Origin: Ancylobacter novellus
Lineage (GTDB): Bacteria; Pseudomonadota; Alphaproteobacteria; Rhizobiales; Methylopilaceae
Assembly: GCA_003241695.1 (NCBI GenBank)
Contig: QFPN01000007.1
Coordinates: forward strand, 124,001 to 188,000
Length of the DNA: 64,000 nt
Reading direction: 5' to 3'
Below are positions 14,416 to 22,560 of the stretch, one piece after another; position 1 is the stretch's first letter, and the number at the start of each line of letters is the position of its first letter. Position numbers and translations under genes: made by a program. The notes below the pieces were generated by a model. That model was not told where the DNA came from. It ran no database searches and saw only the letters and a program-made list of their open reading frames with translations.

Positions 14416-15261
14416 ATGACGCGAGACGAGAGTTCCGCACGCCCGCCGCTGCAGGTGTCGTGCATCCAGTTCGAGCCGGTCATCGGAGAGGTCGAACGCA
14501 ACGTCGCGCGGTCCTGCGACCTCATCCGGGCTGCGGCCGCCTCGGGCAGCCGGCTGATCGTCCTGCCGGAGCTCGCCAACAGCGGCTATGTGTTCGAGGC
14601 CATGGAAGAGGCGGCGTCCCTCGCCGAGCCCGTGCCGGACGGCCCGTCGTCGCGCGCATGGGGGGCGCTCGCGGCCGAGCTCGGCGTCGTCATCGTGGCC
14701 GGGATCGCCGAACGGGCCGGCAACGCGCTGTTCAACGCGGCGGTGGTCCTCGGTCCGGAGGGCTTCGTCGGCACCTATCGCAAGTCGCACCTCTGGCATC
14801 GGGAGAACCTGTTCTTCCGGAAGGGCGATCTCGGCTTTCCGGTGTTCGACACCGCGCTCGGGAAGATCGGCGTCGCCATCTGCTACGACGGCTGGTTTCC
14901 CGAGACCTTCCGGCAACTCGCGCTCGGCGGCGCCGAGATCGTGTGCGTGCCCACAAACTGGGTGCCGATGCCGAACCAGCCCGCGGGCGAGGCCGCCATG
15001 GCCAACACGCTGCACCGCGCGGCTGCGCATTCGAACGGGATCTTCATCGCCTGCGCCGACCGCGTCGGCGTCGAGCGAGGCCAGCCCTTCGAGGGCCAGA
15101 GCCTGATCATCGGCCCCAAGGGCTGGACGCTCGCCGGCCCGGCGAGCCGGGACCAGCCCGAGACGATCACCGCCGTCGTCGACCTCGACGCCGCCGCCGC
15201 CAAGGATCTCAACGAGTTCAACTCCGTGCTGCGCGACCGCCGCGTCGACGTCTACGGCTGA
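14416..15261 (+). CDS. nitrilase-superfamily amidohydrolase
   Basis: 281 residues of the carbon-nitrogen hydrolase fold with the Glu-Lys-Cys triad: Glu in VLPELANSGY, Lys in YRKSHLW, Cys in VAICYDGWFPE. Members cleave C-N bonds of linear amides, carbamoyl groups or nitriles in the cytoplasm. Context (AmiC/AmiR in front, LIV-type transporter behind) indicates an aliphatic or omega-amidase; it is not the longer classic AmiE (346 aa). An in-frame ATG at 14374 falls inside the terminator loop, so ATG 14416 after GGGG is preferred. Confidence 0.87.
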   Translation: MTRDESSARPPLQVSCIQFEPVIGEVERNVARSCDLIRAAAASGSRLIVLPELANSGYVFEAMEEAASLAEPVPDGPSSRAWGALAAELGVVIVAGIAERAGNALFNAAVVLGPEGFVGTYRKSHLWHRENLFFRKGDLGFPVFDTALGKIGVAICYDGWFPETFRQLALGGAEIVCVPTNWVPMPNQPAGEAAMANTLHRAAAHSNGIFIACADRVGVERGQPFEGQSLIIGPKGWTLAGPASRDQPETITAVVDLDAAAAKDLNEFNSVLRDRRVDVYG

Positions 15262-15311
15262 CGCATCCGCCCTTCCTTCTCCGCGCCCATCGTCCCAGGA
15301 GCCCCGTTCCC

Positions 15312-16469
15312 ATGTCCAAGCTCTGCCTCGTCGCCCTCGCGGGCGCGCTCGTCCTCGCAGCCCCGCAGGCGCATGCGGACGATAAGCCGATCGTCATCGG
15401 CGTTCCCGTCGGCCTTTCGGGCGCGAACAGCGTCGTCGCCCCGTCTGTGGTCCAGTCGGCGGAACTCGCGGTCGAGGAAATCAACGCCAAGGGCGGCGTC
15501 CTCGGCCGGCCGCTGAAGCTCGAAGTGGCCGACGACGCCTCCGGCGCGGCCGGCGCCCAGAAGGCCTTCGACGCGCTGATCTACCAGAAGAAGGTCGACG
15601 TGCTGATCTCGATGGAGACCAGCGCGGCCCGCAACGCCGGGCTTCCCGCCGTGACCAAGGGCAAGGTTCCGTACATCTACACCTCGTTCTACGAGGGGAA
15701 GTTCTGCAACAAGAACATGTTCGTCAACGCCTGGGTGCCGGAGCAGCAGGTTCCGCCGATCGTCGACGCCTTCACCAAGGAAAAAGGCGCCAAGACCTTC
15801 TTCCTGATCGGCAGCGACTACGCCTTCGGCCGCGGCATGCTGGGCTTCACGAAGAGCTATATCGAGCAGACCGGCGGCAAGGTCGTGGGCGAGGAATACC
15901 TGCCGATGGACGGCAGCGACTGGACCGCGATCATTTCGAAGCTCAAGGAAGCCAAGCCCGACGCGCTGATCACCTCGACCGCGGGCGGCGCGCCCAACGT
16001 GACGCTCACCAAGCAGCTTCGCGGCGCCGGCGTCTCGCTGCCCTACGCCAACCTCGCGGTCGACGAGGGCACCGCCAAGAGCATGGGGACGGACGCCGAG
16101 GGCATCTACCTCTCGGCCTCCTACGTCACGGGCATCGACAGTCCCGAGAACAAGGCGTTCCTCGCCTCGATGGAGAAGAAGTTCGGCTCAGGGCTCAAGA
16201 CGCCGAACGACCTGTCCGTGCCGCAGTATGAGGCGGTCTATCTCTACAAGGCCGCGGTCGAGAAGGCGGGCGGGACCGAAACCGCCAAGGTGCTCGAGGC
16301 CCTGCCGGAGGTGAGCGTCATCGGTCCGCGCGGCGTCATCCGGATGAACAAGCAGCATCATGCGCCGCTGACGATGTATCTCGGCCAGGTCCAGGGCGAC
16401 GGCTCGGTCAAGGTGGTCAGCACCTTCAAGGACGTCGATCCCGGCGAGCAGTGCCCGAAGCTGAAGTGA
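15312..16469 (+). CDS. branched-chain-type ABC transporter substrate-binding protein
   Basis: 385 residues. A Sec signal peptide (LVALAGALVLAAPQAHA) is followed by a Peripla_BP_6 domain: IGVPVGLSGANSVVAPSVVQSAELAVEEINAKGG, then FFLIGSDYAFGRGMLGF and GSDWTAIISKLKEAKPDALI. It binds an amide, amino acid or related small nitrogen compound for the transporter encoded just downstream. It is distinct from UrtA (different cluster and signal type). Two hairpins separate it from the permease gene and may let the binding protein be made in excess. Confidence 0.85.
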   Translation: MSKLCLVALAGALVLAAPQAHADDKPIVIGVPVGLSGANSVVAPSVVQSAELAVEEINAKGGVLGRPLKLEVADDASGAAGAQKAFDALIYQKKVDVLISMETSAARNAGLPAVTKGKVPYIYTSFYEGKFCNKNMFVNAWVPEQQVPPIVDAFTKEKGAKTFFLIGSDYAFGRGMLGFTKSYIEQTGGKVVGEEYLPMDGSDWTAIISKLKEAKPDALITSTAGGAPNVTLTKQLRGAGVSLPYANLAVDEGTAKSMGTDAEGIYLSASYVTGIDSPENKAFLASMEKKFGSGLKTPNDLSVPQYEAVYLYKAAVEKAGGTETAKVLEALPEVSVIGPRGVIRMNKQHHAPLTMYLGQVQGDGSVKVVSTFKDVDPGEQCPKLK

Positions 16470-16476
16470 GCCGCCG

Positions 16477-16533
16477 CTCCCGGGCCTTTCCGGGAGACGC
16501 CGCCGTCATGCCCTGGGAAGCCGGGCGTGACGG
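16477..16533 (+). repeat. two intercistronic hairpins
   Basis: CTCCCGG/CCGGGAG (16477-16496) and CCGTCATGCCC/GGGCGTGACGG (16503-16533, one wobble pair) sit in the 136-base gap between the binding-protein gene and the permease gene. No T-run follows, so they look like mRNA-stabilising or REP-type hairpins. Confidence 0.55.
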
Positions 16534-16605
16534 TCGAGGCGAACGTCCCGGCCCGGCGGCTTTTCCCGCGGGGTCGGGAGCCCGACGTCCTCCGGAGGAT
16601 CCGGA

Positions 16606-17439
16606 ATGCTGCTCGTCCTCGACATCCTGACCACCGCCGCGATCCTGTTCATCGTCGCGATCGGTCTTCTCGCGGTCTTCGGCGTGCTGAAGATCATCAA
16701 CTTCGCGCACGGGGCCTGGATCACGATCGGGGCCTATTGCGCCGTGGTCGCGGCGAAGCTCGGGCTCGATCCTTGGGCCGCCCTGCCGCTCGCCTTCGCG
16801 GTCGGGGCGGCGCTGGGCGGGCTCGCCGAGCTGTTCGTGATCAGGCCGCTGTACCGCCGCCCGCTCGACGCCATCCTCGCCACATGGGGCCTCGGCATCG
16901 TGATCGGGCAACTCATCACGCTCGGCTTCGGCCGCGACGTGCAGCTGACGCCGAATCTGCTCTCCGGCACGGTGGAGATCTTGGGCGTCGACTATTCGGC
17001 CTACCGGCTCGTCGCGCTCGGGGCCGCGATCGTCATCGGGATCGGGTTCGCGGCGGCGATCGAAGGCACCCGTCTCGGCCTCTCGGCGCGGGCCGTCATC
17101 ATGAACGAGACGCTGGCGCGCGGCCTCGGCATCGACACGGCGCGGGTGCGCCTCGTCACCTTCATGGCCGGGGCCGGGCTCGCGGCGCTCGCCGGCGTGC
17201 TGCTGACCCCGCTCACCAGCGTCGACCCCAACATGGGCGTCGGCTGGCTGATCGGCGCGTTCATGCTGGTGATGGTCGCCGACGCCTCGTTCGTCGCGCT
17301 CGCGATCGCCTGCCTCGTCTTCGGGGCGGCGCAGGTTCTGATCAGCACCTTCGTCAGCCCGATCCTCGGCAGCATCGCGATCGCGGTGCTGGCCGCGCTC
17401 GTGCTGCGCATCAATCCGAAAGGCTTCTCCCGTGCCTGA
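16606..17439 (+). CDS. LivH-type ABC transporter permease
   Basis: 277 residues with about eight membrane helices and LivH motifs: INFAHGAWITIGAYCAV, IRPLYRRPLDAILATWGLGIVIGQ, LARGLGIDTARVRLVTF and the end NPKGFS. It forms one half of the channel with the fused LivM-LivG protein. GGAGGATCCGGA lies directly before the ATG at 16606. It overlaps the next gene by 8 bases. Confidence 0.88.
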   Translation: MLLVLDILTTAAILFIVAIGLLAVFGVLKIINFAHGAWITIGAYCAVVAAKLGLDPWAALPLAFAVGAALGGLAELFVIRPLYRRPLDAILATWGLGIVIGQLITLGFGRDVQLTPNLLSGTVEILGVDYSAYRLVALGAAIVIGIGFAAAIEGTRLGLSARAVIMNETLARGLGIDTARVRLVTFMAGAGLAALAGVLLTPLTSVDPNMGVGWLIGAFMLVMVADASFVALAIACLVFGAAQVLISTFVSPILGSIAIAVLAALVLRINPKGFSRA

Positions 17440-19240
17440 AGACGCGTCCGCCGTCGGGATCGCGGCGCCGGCCGCGCGCAGCGCGCCGCGCCTGTCGCGG
17501 GCCGCGCCCCTGGCGCTCGCGGCGCTCGCCGCCGCGGCGCTGTGGGTCGCGCCGCTCGCGCTCGACACCTTCGCGGTCAACGTCCTGACCCGCTCGATGA
17601 TCTACGCCATGCTCGCGGTGACGGTGGACCTGCTGTGGGGCTTCGCCGGCGTCCTCACCTTCGGGCAGGCGGCGTTCTTCGGCGTCGGCGCCTATGCGAC
17701 CGCGATGGCCCTGACCCAATTCGGCGCGGATCCGGCCTTCATGGCGCTAGCGCTCGCGCTCGCCGTGGTTGCGCCTGCGCTGCTCGGGCTCGCGGTCGGA
17801 TGGCTCTCCTTCTACCACCGCTCCACGCCGCTCTACGCCTCGGTGATCTCGCTCGTCACGCCGATCGTGGTGACGCAGCTCATCTATTCCGGCGGCGAGT
17901 GGACCGGATCGAGCAGCGGGCTCGTCGGCTTCGACGTGCTGCCGCTCGAACTCGAAGGGTTCTTCCGCCTCGCTGGCCTCTCGCTGGTGGCGCTCACGTT
18001 CGCGGCCTGGGTCTTCGTCCGGTCCGACGCCGGGCGCGCGCTCGTCGCGGTCCGAGACAACGACGCGCGCTGCGCCTATCTCGGCCTGAGCCCCAAGCGC
18101 GTCCAGATCGCGCTCACCGCGGCGCTTGCGGGCGTCGCGGGCCTCGCGGGCTTCCTGTTCGCCAACGCCTCCTCGGTGGTGGCGCCGGAAAACGCCGGCT
18201 TCCTGTTCGGCACCGAACTCGTGATCTGGGTCGCGCTCGGCGGCCGCGGCACGCTGCTCGGCCCGATTCTTGGAACGATCGCGATCGATTATCTGGCCGC
18301 GAACCTCTCCGGCGACCTCCCGTTCCTGTGGCAGCTTCTGCTCGGCGCGACCTTCGTCGCCGTCATCATCCTGCTCCCCGGCGGCCTCGCCGGCCTCGCG
18401 CGCAGCGCCTGGGGGGCGACGCCGTTCGGCCGGCGCGCCGCCTTCGCCCCCGCGCTCGCCGCGCGGCCGGTCCGTCCGGCGGCGGACGCCTCCGACGCGC
18501 CGCTGTTGAAGATCGAAGGGCTCGCCAAGTCCTACGGCAGCCTGACCGTGCTCGAGAACATCGACCTCGAGATCGGCGCCGGCGAACTCGTCAGCCTCGT
18601 CGGACCGAACGGCGCCGGCAAGACCACGCTGATGCGCTGCCTGAGCGACGGCACGGAGGACTTCCGGGGAAGCGTCTCGATCGGCGGCGCCTCGATCACG
18701 GGCCTCACGCCGAACCGGATCGTCGCGCTCGGCGTCGGCCGCAAGTTCCAGGTCGCGAGCGTGTTCGAAAGCCTGACCGTCGCGGACTGCCTTCTGCTCG
18801 CCCGCGCGACCCATGACGGCCTCAGCCCCTTCAGCCGCGCCGGGACGCTCGGCCTGCCGCAGGCGGCGCTCGACGTCCTGCGCATGACGGGGCTCGACCG
18901 CATGCTGGCCCGCCCGGCGCGGCTGCTGTCGCATGGCGAGAAGCAGGCGCTCGAACTCGCCATGGTCGTGGCGCTCGAACCCCGGCTGATCCTGCTCGAC
19001 GAGCCGACGGCCGGCCTCACCAAGGCCGAACGCGCCACCATCGGCGCGGTGCTGAAGGCGCTGACGTCCGGGCTCGGCGTCGCGGCGGTTCTGGTCGAGC
19101 ACGACCTCGACTTCGTGCGCGAGATCTCGTCCCGCATCGTGGTGCTGCATCAGGGCAGGCTCGTGCTCGACGGAGCGGTCGACGAGGTCGTGGGGTCCGA
19201 ACTCGTCCGGACGATCTATTCGGGAGGCGCGCATGGCTGA
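17432..19240 (+). CDS. fused LivM permease - LivG ATPase
   Basis: 602 residues. Residues about 30-330 are a LivM permease (LLWGFAGVLTFGQAAFFGVGAYATAM, RDNDARCAYLGLSPKRVQIALTA, WVALGGRGTLLGPILGT). After a linker rich in Ala/Pro/Arg, residues about 360-600 are an ABC ATPase with Walker A GPNGAGKTT, signature LLSHGEKQALELAM, Walker B LILLDEPTAGLT and H-loop VEHDLDF. Permease and ATPase of the same half-transporter are normally separate proteins; such fusions are known in LIV systems but uncommon. It works with the LivH-like and LivF-like neighbours. Confidence 0.9.
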   Translation: MPEDASAVGIAAPAARSAPRLSRAAPLALAALAAAALWVAPLALDTFAVNVLTRSMIYAMLAVTVDLLWGFAGVLTFGQAAFFGVGAYATAMALTQFGADPAFMALALALAVVAPALLGLAVGWLSFYHRSTPLYASVISLVTPIVVTQLIYSGGEWTGSSSGLVGFDVLPLELEGFFRLAGLSLVALTFAAWVFVRSDAGRALVAVRDNDARCAYLGLSPKRVQIALTAALAGVAGLAGFLFANASSVVAPENAGFLFGTELVIWVALGGRGTLLGPILGTIAIDYLAANLSGDLPFLWQLLLGATFVAVIILLPGGLAGLARSAWGATPFGRRAAFAPALAARPVRPAADASDAPLLKIEGLAKSYGSLTVLENIDLEIGAGELVSLVGPNGAGKTTLMRCLSDGTEDFRGSVSIGGASITGLTPNRIVALGVGRKFQVASVFESLTVADCLLLARATHDGLSPFSRAGTLGLPQAALDVLRMTGLDRMLARPARLLSHGEKQALELAMVVALEPRLILLDEPTAGLTKAERATIGAVLKALTSGLGVAAVLVEHDLDFVREISSRIVVLHQGRLVLDGAVDEVVGSELVRTIYSGGAHG

Positions 19241-19967
19241 GGCCGCGCCCAAACGCGAGGCGCCCGCCGGCGCAGGGCTCGCGCTCGACGGGGTGACGAG
19301 CGGCTACGGCGCCGTTTCGATCGTGCGGGGCGTCTCGCTCGCGGTGGCGCCCGGCGAGATCGTGGCGCTGCTCGGCAAGAACGGCATGGGCAAGACCACG
19401 CTGCTCAAGACCGTGATGGGCCTCGTGCCCCTGCGCGGCGGCTCGATCGCGATCGATGGGACGTCGGTCGCCGGCGTCTCCCCCGCAAGGCTGGTGTCGC
19501 TCGGCGTCGGCTATGCGCCGCAGGAGCAGCCGCTGTTCCAGGACCTGTCGATCCGGGACAATCTCCGCCTCGCGCTCGCGAACGACCGGCTGCTGCCACC
19601 GGCGCTCGCGCGCGTCTTCGGGCATTTCCCGTTCCTGAAGGAGCGCCTGCCGCAGAAGGCCGGCACGCTCTCGGGCGGCGAGCAGAAGATGCTGATCCTC
19701 GCCCGCGCCCTGATGCTGAAGCCGCGGCTGCTTCTGATCGACGAGATCTCCGAGGGACTGCAGCCCTCGGTCGTCGACCGCATCGCGGCGGCGCTCGCCG
19801 CCGAACGCGCGACGTGCGGGACCAGCATGCTGATCGTCGAGCAGAACCTTGATTTCGCGCTTCGCGTCGCCGATCGATGGGCGGTGCTCAAGCTCGGCGA
19901 AATTGACGACGAGGGAGCGGCCGGCTCGGAGGCGAGGGGCCGCGTGCTCGCCCATCTGAGCGTCTGA
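19233..19967 (+). CDS. LivF-type ABC transporter ATP-binding protein
   Basis: 244 residues with Walker A GKNGMGKTT, signature LSGGEQKMLILARAL, Walker B LLLIDEISEGLQPSV and the LivF end VEQNLDFALRVADR. Walker B has Glu-Ile instead of Glu-Pro after DE, a minor variation. It overlaps the fused gene by 8 bases and completes the second uptake system of the window. Confidence 0.88.
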   Translation: MAEAAPKREAPAGAGLALDGVTSGYGAVSIVRGVSLAVAPGEIVALLGKNGMGKTTLLKTVMGLVPLRGGSIAIDGTSVAGVSPARLVSLGVGYAPQEQPLFQDLSIRDNLRLALANDRLLPPALARVFGHFPFLKERLPQKAGTLSGGEQKMLILARALMLKPRLLLIDEISEGLQPSVVDRIAAALAAERATCGTSMLIVEQNLDFALRVADRWAVLKLGEIDDEGAAGSEARGRVLAHLSV

Positions 19968-19985
19968 ACCGGGAGCGGAGCCGCC

Positions 19986-21248
19986 ATGCGAGACGCCGGA
20001 ACGATCGCCGAAATCCGGTCCGCCCTCGCGGGCGGCGCCGTCGCCGACGCCCTCGTGAGGGAGCGTTGGGAGCGCGCGCAGGCGCTCGAGCCCGCGATCC
20101 GCGCCTTCGCGCATCTGCCCGAAACTTCCCCCGCCGCGGGCGCCGGGCCGCTCGCGGGCGTGACCGTCGGCGTCAAGGACCTGATCGACACCGCCGACAT
20201 GCCGACCGCCTACGGCTCGCCGCTCCACGCGGGCGGACGTCCCGCGGCCGACGCGGCCGTCGTGGAGCGGCTGCGCGCGCTCGGCGCGACGGTCCTCGGC
20301 AAGACCGTCACCACGGAATTCGCCTGGCGTCATCCCGGTCCGACGCGCAACCCCTGGGACCTCGAGCGCACGCCCGGAGGCTCGTCCAGCGGCTCGGCCG
20401 CCGCCGTCGCCGCCGGCGTCGTGACGCTCGCGCTCGGCACCCAGACGCTCGGCTCGATCATCCGGCCAGCGGCCTTCTGCGGCGTCGTCGGCTTCAAGCC
20501 GAGCTTCGGCTCGCTTCCGCGCGAGGGCGTCCATCCGTTGAGCGGGTCGCTCGACCATGTCGGCCTGTTCGCGCGATCGCTGGACGACGTCTACTGCGCC
20601 TTCGCGCTGCTGACGGACGCGGATCCGGCCGCGCCGGTCGCGGAAACGCCGCCGCGCGTCGCGGCGCTGCGGCCGCCCGCCGATCTCATCAGCGCAGAAC
20701 AGATGGCGGCTTTCGAATCGGCATGCCGCGACCTCGACGCCGCCGGCGTGATCGTCGAGACGATCGACTGGCCGGACCTCCTCGACCGGTCCGCGCCGAT
20801 CGGCGCGACCATCGTCGCCTACGAGGCCGCTCGGATTTTGGGCGACCGGCGCCGGACCGGATCCGACCTGCTGAGCCGGCACATCATCGAGCTCGTGGAT
20901 GCGGGGCTTGCGGTTTCTGAAGCCGACTATGTCGACGCGCTCGCCGCGCAGCGCACGCTTCGAGAGACTTTCGCGGCGCGGATGGAGCCGTTCGACGCGC
21001 TGCTGGCCGCGCCTGCGACCGGCGAGGCGCCCGAAGGTCTCGACCACACCGGAGACCCTCGCTTCTGCACGCCCTGGACCGTCATCGGCGCGCCCGCGGT
21101 CTCGATCCCCATCGCGCTTGGGCGCTCGGGGGCGCCGCTGGGGCTGCAGATCGTGGGACGCAACGGCTCCGACCGGGCCTTGCTCGCCGCCGCGAAAGCG
21201 ATCAGCGTCGCGGTCCCGACCATAGGCGCGCCCCCGCCGCCGGCGTGA
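19986..21248 (+). CDS. amidase-signature family hydrolase
   Basis: 420 residues of the amidase signature family. The Ser-cisSer-Lys triad is visible: Lys in GVTVGVKDLIDT, cis-Ser in PGGSSSGSAAAVAAG and nucleophile Ser in GTQTLGSIIRPAAFCG. The family hydrolyses amides, urethanes or allophanate. It is shorter than allophanate hydrolase with its C-terminal domain and lacks the GatA-specific context, so a catabolic amidase using substrates of the adjacent transporter is likely. It starts 18 bases after the LivF-like gene with GGGAGCGGAG in front. Confidence 0.87.
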   Translation: MRDAGTIAEIRSALAGGAVADALVRERWERAQALEPAIRAFAHLPETSPAAGAGPLAGVTVGVKDLIDTADMPTAYGSPLHAGGRPAADAAVVERLRALGATVLGKTVTTEFAWRHPGPTRNPWDLERTPGGSSSGSAAAVAAGVVTLALGTQTLGSIIRPAAFCGVVGFKPSFGSLPREGVHPLSGSLDHVGLFARSLDDVYCAFALLTDADPAAPVAETPPRVAALRPPADLISAEQMAAFESACRDLDAAGVIVETIDWPDLLDRSAPIGATIVAYEAARILGDRRRTGSDLLSRHIIELVDAGLAVSEADYVDALAAQRTLRETFAARMEPFDALLAAPATGEAPEGLDHTGDPRFCTPWTVIGAPAVSIPIALGRSGAPLGLQIVGRNGSDRALLAAAKAISVAVPTIGAPPPPA

Positions 21249-21352
21249 CGGCGAAATTCAAGCCTTCCGAAAGCCCGGTCGGCTCCCGCGGATCGAAAGG
21301 CGCCCCTCAGGCGTTAGGCAGATACCGCTTTGGCCGTTTCGGAGCAGCCGCC

Positions 21353-21427
21353 ATGAACTCAATCATCTATCTCGTCGGTCTCGTCGTCATCGTCCTGTTC
21401 GTCCTCTCGTTTCTGGGACTGCGCTGA
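21353..21427 (+). CDS. 24-residue single-span membrane protein
   Basis: A tiny gene with GGAG 8 bases before ATG 21353. The product is a single hydrophobic helix (IIYLVGLVVIVLFVLSFLGLR) with almost nothing outside the membrane. Its stop overlaps the next start by one base (TGATG), so both are coupled. Similar mini-proteins precede this membrane-protein type in related genomes, as far as I recall. Function unknown; perhaps a subunit or leader for the downstream protein. Confidence 0.65.
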   Translation: MNSIIYLVGLVVIVLFVLSFLGLR

Positions 21428-22509
21428 TGACCGACATCGTGACGGAACGTCATGACGCCCCACGCTATGTGGACTGGGGCGCGATTTTCGCGGGGGCGAT
21501 GGTGGCGGGCGGCGCCTCGGTCGTTCTGACTACCTTCGCGGGCGCTCTGGGCCTCGGGTCCATCTCGGTAGGTAAAGACGGCGGCGTCAGCTTTCTGGGT
21601 CTCGCCCTGACGGGCGTGGTCACCGTGATCGCGATGGTCGCGGTCTATATGCTGGGCGGCTACGTCGCCGGACGCATGCGGCGGAGCGTCGGCGACGCGA
21701 CGGACGAGGAAATCGCCGCGCGGGACGGCCTGCACGGTCTGGTGGTCTGGGGTCTTGGGGTGATCGCGGCCGCGATCCTCGCGGCTTCGGCCGCGGGCGG
21801 CGCGGCGCGCGCCGTCGGAAGCGCCGCAGAAACCTCGATGCAGGCCGCGGGCTCCGCCGTCGGCGGGGTCGCGCAGGGCGCCGGCCAGCTTCTGGGCGGC
21901 GCGCTCAGCGGAACCGGCCAGGCGCTCGGCGGTGCGGCCCAGGGCGCGGCTTCGGCGGCCCAGCCGACGCTCGAGGACATGCTGCCGGAAGGCCTCAAGG
22001 CCAACCCGGTGGACTACGTCGTCGACGAGATGGTGCGGCCCGCCGACGGGCAGGCCCCCGTCCAGCCGCAGGACCCGGCCGCGCTGCAGAAGCAGGTCGG
22101 CGTGATCCTGGTCAACCTCGTCCGCACCGGCGAGATCTCCGACGCCGACAAGGCTGTCCTGCGCAACCTCGTCGCCGCCCGGTCCGGACTGCCGCCGGAG
22201 CAGGTCGACGCCCGCGTGAACGAAGCCGTCGGAAAGGCGCAGGCGATTCGCGCGGAGGCGCAGAAACGCATCGACGAGGCGAAGGCTCAGGTCGAGCGCG
22301 CCAAGGCCGAAGCCCAGAAGCAGTTCGACGAGGCGAAGGCCAAGGCTGCGGACGCGGCCGAGAAGGCCCGCATCGCGAGCATCTTGACCGCCTTCCTGCT
22401 CGCCGCCTCCGCGCTGGTCGCCGCGGCCGCCGCCACCATCGGCGCGGTCCGGGGCGGGCGGCACAGGGACGAGGGACGGATCTGGAAGGGTCTGTCGTAC
22501 AGCCGGTGA
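21427..22509 (+). CDS. Ala/Gly-rich membrane protein with coiled coil
   Basis: 360 residues. Two or three membrane helices at residues about 18-80 and one at about 105-125, then an Ala/Gly/Gln repeat-like stretch (QAAGSAVGGVAQGAGQLLGG...), a folded segment (LVNLVRTGEISDADKAVLRNLVAARSGL), a long Ala/Glu/Lys coiled coil at about 270-320, and a C-terminal membrane helix. Proteins of this type are often annotated as PhnA-like membrane proteins, with no demonstrated role in phosphonate use. A role in envelope stress is conceivable but unsupported. Confidence 0.7.
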   Translation: MTDIVTERHDAPRYVDWGAIFAGAMVAGGASVVLTTFAGALGLGSISVGKDGGVSFLGLALTGVVTVIAMVAVYMLGGYVAGRMRRSVGDATDEEIAARDGLHGLVVWGLGVIAAAILAASAAGGAARAVGSAAETSMQAAGSAVGGVAQGAGQLLGGALSGTGQALGGAAQGAASAAQPTLEDMLPEGLKANPVDYVVDEMVRPADGQAPVQPQDPAALQKQVGVILVNLVRTGEISDADKAVLRNLVAARSGLPPEQVDARVNEAVGKAQAIRAEAQKRIDEAKAQVERAKAEAQKQFDEAKAKAADAAEKARIASILTAFLLAASALVAAAAATIGAVRGGRHRDEGRIWKGLSYSR

Positions 22510-22521
22510 GGCCTTGAGATC

Positions 22522-22560
22522 AGCAGCCCCGTCTCGCCTGCCGGCCGGACGGGGCTGTTC
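22522..22560. terminator. convergent terminator hairpin
   Basis: CAGCCCCGTC and GACGGGGCTG pair across a GC-rich loop between two converging genes (ends 22509 and 22561). The T-run is weak on both strands, so efficiency is uncertain. Confidence 0.6.

Noticed and set aside
7064..21248. Urease or urea carboxylase genes
   Set aside because: I looked for UreABC-like or biotin-dependent carboxylase sequences next to urtABCDE and found none, so urea use is not asserted.
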